A stretch of DNA of 28,869 bases, taken from the IMG/VR virus record IMGVR_UViG_3300029309_000248, positions 1-28,869 of that record; one strand, given 5' to 3'. A program made the position numbers and the translations under genes. The notes below the pieces were generated by a model. It worked only from the letters and a program-made list of their open reading frames with translations. It was not told the DNA's origin and searched no databases. Positions 8,168-18,400 of the stretch are shown piece by piece. Origin of the DNA: a virus. Numbering within the stretch: the first letter of the stretch is position 1; every line of letters starts with the position of its first letter.

Positions 8168-9451
8168 TTAAGAAGCTGTACCAACTGTTATTAAGTTATC
8201 TAAATCTATATTAATAATTTTATTTGTTGATGGCTGCTGAGTAACCTCATAAGTAAATTTAAAACTTATTTTTTGATTACTACCAACAAAAGTTAACTGT
8301 GATCCTGCTGTAACGCCAGTTTGATCTAAAGTCATAACTATACTACCAGCTGTAGAGCTAGCAGATACGCTTGCTACCGTGTTAGTCGTAGCATTATTAA
8401 CGTTTGCACCAAATATAGTAACATGATTACCTCCAGATATACCATATGTACCATTTAAATCTATTGTTGTGCTATTAGAATCAGTTCTAACTGTTTTTGT
8501 TAGTTTTATTGGTGTAATAACAAAATTGCTAAACTTTACAGCCATACCTTGAGTTAAATTTATTACTTTTTGGCCTATAGCTCTTATTGTTAAAGTAATA
8601 CCATCGCTAAAAGTTTGTGCGCTACTAATTGTTAATGTTTTACTTGCTGTGTCTATAGCTGTTATAGTTGGAGTACCACTTAAACTACCACTGCTAACAC
8701 CTACTATTGTCATATTAACACCTATGTCGGTTAAATCGTCAACTTTAACTTTAAGCCCTCCATTAATATCAGATGGAGAAACCGCACCGTCAACAGTTTC
8801 AGTTGTTTCAAAAAACACATCTGTTTTTTCATCAAAAGCAGTTTTTGTTTGTCGTAAACCAAAACCTTTTGCATCTGATTCAGTATTTTCTATATCAAAA
8901 GTAACTACCTTACTTGTTGTAGATGTAGTAGCTGCAGATGCTATTCTAGTATCAGTTGGTAGTGTTTTGTAAAAACTAGTATCAGAAGAGGTTGGTGCAA
9001 TAGTTATAGTAGTATCACTTGTTTGTAATATAGTTTTACTTATAACATGGTTATTTGAAATTACTGAGTCTGATATTCTTGTTTTTAAAGCTTCATTTGT
9101 TATTAACTTTACAATATAACTAGTTACTCCAGAAGGAAAATTAATAGCTCTATTAAAAGAACCACCAGATAACTCAACATATAAGTTTGTATTTGTATTA
9201 AAAGCAAGTTGAAACTCATTAGTCTCAAAATTATAAAATTTATCTAAAACACTACTAGAACTTGACTTTTGAACAACTTGAATATAAAACTTACAATCAT
9301 TACTACTTGTTATTTGTATCGATCTACTAACACCTGTTGTAGGCATTTCGCTATTATCTATAACAAAAGATTCTATAATACCAATAGAGTCAGACTCTAA
9401 AACGTTAATATCTTGAGATGAATCTTGTATGTGATTTATGTTATGTGCCAT
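8168..9451 (-). CDS. beta-rich Ig-like virion structural protein, 427 aa
   Basis: The start is placed at MAHNINHIQD (base 9451), because this ATG has an A-rich leader and begins 10 nt after the stop of the stabilization gene. An alternative ATG 39 codons upstream lies inside that gene and would add a hydrophobic out-of-frame extension. Composition is Ser/Thr/Ile/Val-rich with no Trp, typical of extended beta proteins. Residues about 1-120 form one beta domain; residues about 232-291 and 326-390 look like two related Ig-like units. Each has a Thr-Ile-Val-Gly/Thr-Ile-Phe-Gly strand, a Thr-x-Thr turn region, and a closing Thr-Leu-Thr-Ile or Thr-Phe-Val-Gly strand. Such units decorate capsids, tails and fibres and often contact cell-surface sugars. 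Location directly after the stabilization protein suggests a tail or capsid accessory role. No named family is claimed. Confidence 0.8.
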   Translation of the reverse strand: MAHNINHIQDSSQDINVLESDSIGIIESFVIDNSEMPTTGVSRSIQITSSNDCKFYIQVVQKSSSSSVLDKFYNFETNEFQLAFNTNTNLYVELSGGSFNRAINFPSGVTSYIVKLITNEALKTRISDSVISNNHVISKTILQTSDTTITIAPTSSDTSFYKTLPTDTRIASAATTSTTSKVVTFDIENTESDAKGFGLRQTKTAFDEKTDVFFETTETVDGAVSPSDINGGLKVKVDDLTDIGVNMTIVGVSSGSLSGTPTITAIDTASKTLTISSAQTFSDGITLTIRAIGQKVINLTQGMAVKFSNFVITPIKLTKTVRTDSNSTTIDLNGTYGISGGNHVTIFGANVNNATTNTVASVSASSTAGSIVMTLDQTGVTAGSQLTFVGSNQKISFKFTYEVTQQPSTNKIINIDLDNLITVGTAS

Positions 9452-9461
9452 TTTTATTTTT

Positions 9462-12400
9462 TTAATAAGTTCCACCTCCGCCTCCGCTGCTTCCAGTATT
9501 ACTACTACCAGTACTAACGCTAGTGCTTGTAGTACTAGTATCAACGCTACTTGCTTCAGTGTTACCACTGTCGCTTATATTTGCTTCAACGCTACCATTT
9601 GGTACAATATTATTAGACTCTACAGCAACGTCTGTGTCTACAACACCATCACTAACAAAACCTAAATTTGAAGCGTTAACACCTGAAACAGTACCAAGAC
9701 CTTGAAAACTAAATTCTGAAGTTAATATTTCTGCGTTTGGATTACCTTTTATATAATTAAACCACTTACCTTCTTTTTCTATAAACTCTTTTATATTACC
9801 AGTTTGTTTATCTGTAGTTATATAATCAATATACCAACCAGATTTTTCTGTAATATTATAAGGTTTAATAGTATCTTTTTTATAACTATCACTAAACTTA
9901 GTTACTCTAGACTGTGTTCCTTCGTAACTTAAAGTATTAAACGTTTTTACTAAAGATGGCTCTTGGTTAAAAATACCAGTTACAGAAGACTCTGTTATAG
10001 TGCTAATGTCTTGATCATAAAACTGATTTCTAGTAGAATTTGCATGATGTTGATATAATCTACCGTTGTTAAAAGTATAATACTGTTTTGCTAAGCTAAT
10101 TCCGTTTTCTGGTGTAAAAGATTTAAAACTAATCCAACCTTTATTTCTTTCGCTATAAGTAACTGTTTGAGGCTCAAACAAAGGATAAACTTGTTTCATA
10201 GAAATATTATCTATTGTAAAAGTAGTACCAGGCTCTAATATTTCTACAACAAATGTTGATATAAGATCTCCTGGTTCTGCCGTTTGGTCTCCAATAGTAT
10301 TAAACACGTAGTTACTTAAATGATTAACTTCACTGTCAAATGTTAAAACAGAACCTGACATACCAGCATCAAACTGTATTGTATCAGTTCTAAAACCATT
10401 TTTATTAATATCATTTATAAAATAATAAACTCTAAACGAGCCAGAATCTATAGTATAATTAAACTTCACTCTAAATTTATCTCCTAATTTTATATCTTTA
10501 TTTATAGCTTGTTGTATACTATAACTAGTTTCTGCATTATTAACAGATATTACACCTTGATCAAAGGCTATAGGTACAGGAAAAGCTAGAGTGTCAAAGT
10601 CAAAAGTCCAAGCGTCTGCTGTTCCACCTGTAACTACACTAGATTCATCAATTAAAGAAAAATCATCTAAAGTACAGTTTAATAAAACAGGATTTGTGTT
10701 AGGATTACTAGCGAAATAATAATTTTTATTATGTATTCTTATAGAGTTTTGCAAACTACTAGAGCTACCAATACCAGTTAAAATATCACCGTTACCATAT
10801 ACAACATAATCACCGTTAACATCTTTTTTCTTTAAAATAATATTTGAAACTTGACCATCTAAATTAAAATCAGCTTTATATTCTCCGCTATCATTAATCT
10901 CAATATCTATAAAATAATAACCAGGTGTACCACTGTCATCTACGTAATAAATAGAATTAACGTCTGTTTCTATACTACCTCTAAGTGTAATTCTAAGTGT
11001 ATCTCCACTGTAACCTGTAACTCTAAAAGTAAAGGTATAACCATTTGTAGTTGTTTGAAAATTCCAAGGGTTTGTAACTAAATTAAAATCTTGAAAAAGT
11101 ATTTGACTAGGCGCAGTAGCGTTAAAAAATGTTATTGAATCACTATCTGCATATAATCTTCTTTTTGAAATACTATTTACAACTAGCTCACTATCGTGTC
11201 CACCATAATTTTCTGGTAAAAAAGAATTTGGCTGTGCTGGCACAGACCAAGTAGTAGTTGCGTTTGGAAAAGTCCACTCGTTAGCGCTACCACCAACAAC
11301 AGTTTGAGTAATATCTTTAACGTTAATCAGCCTTACTTCACCAACAAAATCAAAAAAGTTTATTTTCAAATGTCCAACATTATTGACAACATTTAAACTA
11401 TTAGCATCTACTTGAACTACAGCCCTTAAATTTACAGCACCAGTAGGTGGTGTGTTCCAATAATCAGGAGTACTAGAGTTTGCAGGATCTAAAATATCAC
11501 CAGCATGTAAAAAATTATATTGTGGCCATTGATCAGTATCTAATAGAAAAAAGCCTCTATCTGAACCTACAGTTACGTTACTAGGCAATGTGTTTAGCGT
11601 ACCAAAACTACCATAAGGCATAGTAGAACCATGAAATTCAGTAGAATCAAAATAAGCAATACCATTATAAGCATTAGCATCTATTAAATTTCTAACAGAT
11701 ATACCTTTATAAGAGCTAGCTGACTGACTAGTAAATGTAGGGTTTATTAAAGTAACATCTACTAACAACCATTTATTAGTTGTTTTTAACTCATCAAACT
11801 CAACAGCAGTAGATATAGAGCTACTAGCACCAGGTGAATCTACATATATACTACTTTCTTGATGATTAAGTGTTATTTCAGTACTGTTAAGCGTTGTGTT
11901 AATACTACTGTTAAGATAAGGTGTATATACCGCGTTTAGAAACTCATCATTATGAAAAGCAGCCATATAAGATCCTATAGTGTTAAAAACACTAAGATCT
12001 GCGGCTGTAGCTACACCAGGATCAGGCCAAGTATATGTTGTTACTCCGTCTGCCGCTATAGCGCTACTAGTTCCAGGTGAAGGGTTTTCAGGGCCAAACT
12101 CTGTAAAACCTGTGTTGTTAAAAGCATTATATGCAGGCTGCATAGTAGCACCTGTTGCGGGTGATAAAACCCAATGGCCATTATAAGTCATATAATGACT
12201 TACTTCACCCCAAGCTGGAACTTCAGAAGAAGGTATTGCGTCAATACTAGGTGTTCCAGTTTGACCTAAATTTCTTGGTGTTTGTATTTTTTGTATTTTA
12301 CTTAACTTAACCTTATTAATAACAAAAAGTCCTGTAGGTTCGGAGCCGTAAGAACCACTAGTACCCAGTGTACTAACATTTATTTGTTGAATTTTTATAC

Positions 12401-15400
12401 CAACGTTATTAATAACAACTTCTTCAAATGTACCAGGCGCAGTATTGTCAGTAGTTAGTTTATAACGTCCTTTAAGTCTATAGTGAGACGCTGTTGTTTT
12501 ATCGGTTGAGTTATCAGAAGCTACTCTACAACTCATGCCTACATTACTCCCTTCTTTTACAAACCTATGTTTTGCAGTACCCGACGCATATCTTAAATCT
12601 TTCGTAACTATTGTGGTACCAGCAGTAACAGAATTAGTATCAACAACAGAACGGTGTTTTCCTAAAAATCCATTTGGAGAACTAAAATGCCTATATACAT
12701 TTGTTGGTGGTGTAAATTCGTATATTTTATCAATTACAAGTCCATTTGAGGTATTAACAGCAGATAATGGTCCTTGATTAAACATAGCGTTAGGAACTGC
12801 TGGATTTTGAAGTAATCCAAATATATTAAAAATTTTGCTATCGCTAACAGGTACACTACCATCCATTAAAGTTACTTCAAACTCATATTTATCATCACTA
12901 TAAGAACTATCATCAGAAAGGTGTGGTAGCGCTATTTCTATTTCAAAAGCAATTTCTTCTCCTGCAAAACAGGTTGTATTTGTAGCATTACTGTAATCAG
13001 TGCCAGCAATGTTTTCAGAGTCATTAACCCAATTTAAAACATCGCCTTCAACATCGTCGTCAGGCATTGTACCCGATTCATGACTATAAGGAAGTTTAAC
13101 ATGAGGATTGTTTGGAATTACATTTGTTGGATATCCAGATCCAAATGTTTTACACACTAAACCAAAAGGCGCAGTATTATTAAGACCCCAAGTAAGATCT
13201 AAGTCACTAACGTTAAGAGCAAAAACACCAACATATGTGCTTTTAGCAATAGGTTGCGGGTTTAAAACACCACTAATAGCTGTCGTATTTGATGAAGCTG
13301 AAGCTTGACGGTTGGCAAGAGTGTAGTTACCTGAGTTGTAATAACTACCACCAGCAGAAGTACTTGCGTAAAAACATTCTGGAGAATAATAAAGATACTG
13401 ATCATTTAAATTGTTATTTAAGTCTGTATTGTTATTAGAACCTTCAAAAGGTATTCTACTATTATTTATGGGTTGAGAACATTTAAACTCTTCGTTAACA
13501 ATAGTTTCTTCAGACTGAGTACCAAAAATACCTAAATTTGTACCACTAGGAAGTGTTGTACCGTCAACGCTTACATCGTGATAGCCACTTGTATTGTAAA
13601 CCGTAAAAACCGTGTTACTATAAGGCCAAGTTGGTGTACCAGGATCATAAGCTTGAAAATAACCTTCTGGTATTGCTGGGTATAAAGTTACTTTAGTAGT
13701 GCCATACAAATGTCTTTGACTATAATTTAACAAATGATTATTTAACAAATCACTAGTAACCTGCGCTTGATTATAACTTGTTGGGAAAAAGCTTCCGTTT
13801 TGAATAAGATTTTCTGGTGGAGTAGTAATGTTTACTACTTGTTGGCCTTCACTTACATCTGAATTAATTATTAAATTTTCAGAAAAATCTTTTTTTAACG
13901 TTAAATTATATTCTTTTTTATATTCATCATAAGTACCTATTAGCTCGTTTGGTAAAACTAAATTATCTCTAAACCAGTCGCGCATGCCAGCATCTGATAT
14001 AGGTGTTAAGCCATCCATTGATAATCTTAATACAGCACCTCTTTGTTTATCTGTAAAATAAGCTCTATAAGATTCTTTAGCAAAAGACTCTGGGTTTTTA
14101 GATATACCATAGTCTCCTACAAAAGGTGTTGCGTCTCCTAAAACTCTGTCTGTAGCTATTAACTGGGGATTACCATCAGCATTAAATAAAGTATCTTTAC
14201 CAGCTACAATATTAACAACTCTATCTTCACAGAAAGCAACTAAACCAACTCTTCTTTGAAATAACTTTTGTATACTACCATAAGTTGGGTTTAAATCTTT
14301 TGTTATTTTTTCAGCTTGTATAAATTGATTTAACTCGTTTATACTAGTGTCTGGATTATATATACCAGAATAAATTAAACCACTTGTTCTATTTTCTTCT
14401 GTATATGTAGTATCTATAGTTGAAGAAACAATAGGTCCGTTAGTTAGTTTAGTTAAGTTAAAACCATCTTTTATTCTATTAGACTCTAAGCCATTACCAA
14501 AAGAAAAACAGTTATACCAACTTAATCCAGCTTCTAAATCTTTACCAACTATAGGACTTAAAACAAATTTATTTTTTAAAGCAGAAGGAGAAGTACCACC
14601 TACACCTTGGTTATTGTCAGGATCAGAAGCTTGAGCAGCTAATCTACCAACAGTATAACTACCGTCGTTTCTAGTAAATTTAAATTTATAACCTGAATAA
14701 TCTATTTCTTTATATGTGCTTGTAGAATTATCAAAGTAAGAATAAGCAAAACCTTCAGTAACTTCAAACTCAGTTGAACTTAACCATCTTTTTAAAATAT
14801 TCTTTTTTAAATCTTTGTTTTGCTTTCTAACTTTTATATCTGTAAGATAATCACCTTCACTATTATCATCTATTATTTCAACAACACAACCAACCGGTGC
14901 AAAAAACTCTTTTGTTTGATCTGTTATTGTTGTAGGTATAGGATTACTTGCTTCGTGATAAATTTCTATATCAATAGATTCTTTTGGCTCTGTTTCCCAT
15001 ATAATAGGTTTTTGAGCATCTAATTCTATAAAGCTACTAGCTTTTTCTACAAACTGTATTCTAGTTGAAGTGTCAAGATCTATATTACTACCATCTACAG
15101 GGTTAAATGTAGAAACTCTAGGATCTTTATCAAGCTCTAATATATAAACAACTCTTCTGTTATTTGCTCTTCCAAAGTCTTGTATTCTGTTTTTAAAATC
15201 TAAAAGTTTAACAGCATCACCGTTTGGAGTAGAAACGCCTATAGTTTTAGCCCATCTTTGCCCCATGTTAGAAACACTATTTAAACCAACAGAGTCTAAA
15301 TGATTAGTACTGCCATCATATGTTCTTGTATAATGCCAAGAAGTATGATTATATATTTTTTTAACTGATTTTCTTAATATAGTATAAACAGTAGCATCAG

Positions 15401-18400
15401 TATCACCTTCAAACTTAAATTTATTACCAGGTTCTAAATTATCAATAAACTCTTGAATTTTACCACCCTCATCTTCTGGCCAAGCTGGGTTCCATTGGTT
15501 TTCATGTCTAGATCTATAGTTTTCATCATATCCAAAACTATTTGGTACACCAGGACCAGGTGGATCTCTATAATCATCGTCAAAAAACTTACCCTCCATT
15601 AATATAGCCGGTACATTAGCACCAACAGTAGTTGCTGTATTACCAAAACCATAACCATCTGGATCTGTAATCACACCACCTCCCCATATACCTTGTAATC
15701 CTTTTGCAACTGCGTTTTGACCAAATAAATCATCACCCATACCAGTTACACTATCTACTAAGTCTTCACCTGGAGCTAAGAAAGAAAGATGCATATAAAA
15801 CTTACCTTCTTTTTGACCATAAGTATTATCAATATTAAAATGAGATCTGTACATACCAGAACCAGTAGAATCTTCTGTTTTCCATTTTCTAATACCAGGT
15901 TTATCTCCACTTAAAGGTGTAGAGTCATCACCAACATGATAACTCGTTGTAGTAACAATACCTTCTAAACCATTAACACCTTTTGAAATATAATCATAAG
16001 ATCCATCTTCTAAAACAGAATCAACTCTATTTTTAGCAAAAAACTTCCAGCCTTTATGTACAACAATACCATCAACACCTTTTTCGTCTTGTGGACCTTC
16101 TTCTAAAGTGTTAGCAACCCACTCTGGATTAGGTGGATATGAAGAGTGTATTCCAACCCATGTTTTACCGCTGTTTTTAGCATAGTTATTATCTGATATT
16201 TGACCTGCTTTCATAAACATTGCGTCTATAAAAAACTTTCTACCTATAAACTGTTCTAATTCACCCCAGTTAGTTTCGTTACCTGTTATTGCAACACCAT
16301 GAATTTCTTCTGGACTATTGTTACCACCTGAAGGAACATTATAGTTATAAGTAGTATTTACAATTCCACTATTTTGATTGTGACTAGAGTATATTCTATC
16401 TGCAGCGTAAGAAACATCTTGCCTTGCTATCCAAACATATTGTTTAAGTAAAGAGTTATCATCTAATATATTGTCATATATAATTGGATCCGTAATTACT
16501 TTAACAAAAAACTTACCTGAAAAAAGCTCTGTATCTTTTTCTTTTCTTCTTTCTATTTGTATTGTTAAATCATCATCTAATGTAGTTGCGCTAATATTAG
16601 TGCTACCTGTTGATATAACGTGATCTTCTAATAATATTTTTTTATCTAAAGTTATATGTATGTTTCCGCTTGTTTGTCTAGTAGAATCTATTATTCTATA
16701 TTTATTAGAAGTTAATATGTTACCGTTAGATTCTGTTCTAAACCATGAAATATACATTTGTCCTTGAAGATAATCTCTGTTAGAATTTTCATCAGCATAA
16801 CCTTTTGCTCCGCTACTAATAGGTGCGTTTTTGCCATCGTTTAACCACTTACTACCTATTAATCTCAAGTGTCTTTTATTAAGAGTAGGTCTATTAGAAC
16901 TACTAGCAAACAACTCACTATTTAAAAAATCTACTCCAATAGTTGTTTGATCAGCATCTCCAAGTAAAGCATATTCAAACTTAACGTGATCAGGAGCATT
17001 ATCTTGTATGTCAAGAATTTTAAATCTATTTTTTTCAGTTACTTTAGATTCTCCAGTACCTATTTTCTTTTTTAATATTAAATAATCGTCAACAGTAACT
17101 TTGTTTCTTTCAGAAGAAGGAAACGAAAGCCATATATGATGCCTTGTTTCTTTTTTATAAGTAGACATATCCGCTGGTAAATAAGCCTTTTCCATTACTA
17201 AGTTGTAATATTCACCAGATGTTTCTTTTATATAATATTTAATATATTCTGCAAAGCTAGGTGGATCTTGTTGTAGTTTAGCTTCTATTTGATATGATTG
17301 TGTAGAAGATAAAATACCTTCACTGTTCTTCCAAGGTACTGTTATAGCGCTTTTATTAGAAGTAAAAACTGGAGTTTCTCTACCGTGCTTATCACCAAAA
17401 ACAACGCCTAACTGATAGTTTCTTTGAGATTTTATAGAAGGAAGAGCGCAGTCATCAAAATTAGTTAGCGGTAGGTTGTATTGTTTTCTAGGCTTATAAT
17501 CAGCTAGTAAGTTTGGTATTTTTGTATTAGAAGTATAACCTTGAACATAGTTTGCATAAACAATTCGATTACCAGTAACTTCTTGTGCTAGAGCTTTTTT
17601 AGGAACAGCATCCCAAGGTCTTAATATTTGGTTTTCTGGTAAAATATGACTAATGTTTTCAGACTCAACAATATATCTACCTTTTATTAAACCACCATAA
17701 ATAGATGGTCTATATTTAGGAACGTTGCTTAATCTTCTAACAGAGCCAACATCCTGGTTTTGACTCAAACCTACAGAATACCATTCTTCATCATTTCTGT
17801 TTATAGTTGCTATTGAGTATATAGCTGGTGAGTTTTCACTTTTATATATTATATCTATAGATTTTACTTCTTCATCTAAGTCAGGTTCAATAAAATCTGA
17901 TAATTCAATAGAGTCTATAAAGTTTGTCATAGATGTATTATAAGGCTCTTGTGCATTATATACAAAATCTAAACTTTTATTTTTATGATCAGGGTTAAAT
18001 ATTACATCCGTAAAAGGAGCAAAAGGAGAGTATTCGTTGTCGTTGTACTTGTATCTATACGAAAATCTTGGAAACACACTTTCAAACAAAGATTCTTTAT
18101 TAGGATTATCTGTAGTGTTTATTTTTACATTTAGTTTGTTTTTAGGCGCAGGCTTTATAACTAAAATGTTTTTTTCTTTTATATCAACAGGTATGCTTTC
18201 GCCAAATAAAATATCACCAATTTTAAACGTTCTATTAACGTCAGTAAAACTCATTTGGCTAGTGGCATTGTCATCTAAACGAGCGTGCATACCATTGTCG
18301 TTGGTTCCGTTATTCCATATCTTTAAACTAACATTACCTAAAAAAACACCGTCTCTATAATGCCTTAATATATTGCCTTCACTATTATGGTTTACTGAAT

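Noticed and set aside
9452-9568. Upstream in-frame ATG of the 427-residue gene
   Set aside because: It would overlap the end of the stabilization gene by over 100 nt and encode a low-complexity hydrophobic extension; the ATG at 9451 has a proper A-rich leader and 10-nt spacing.
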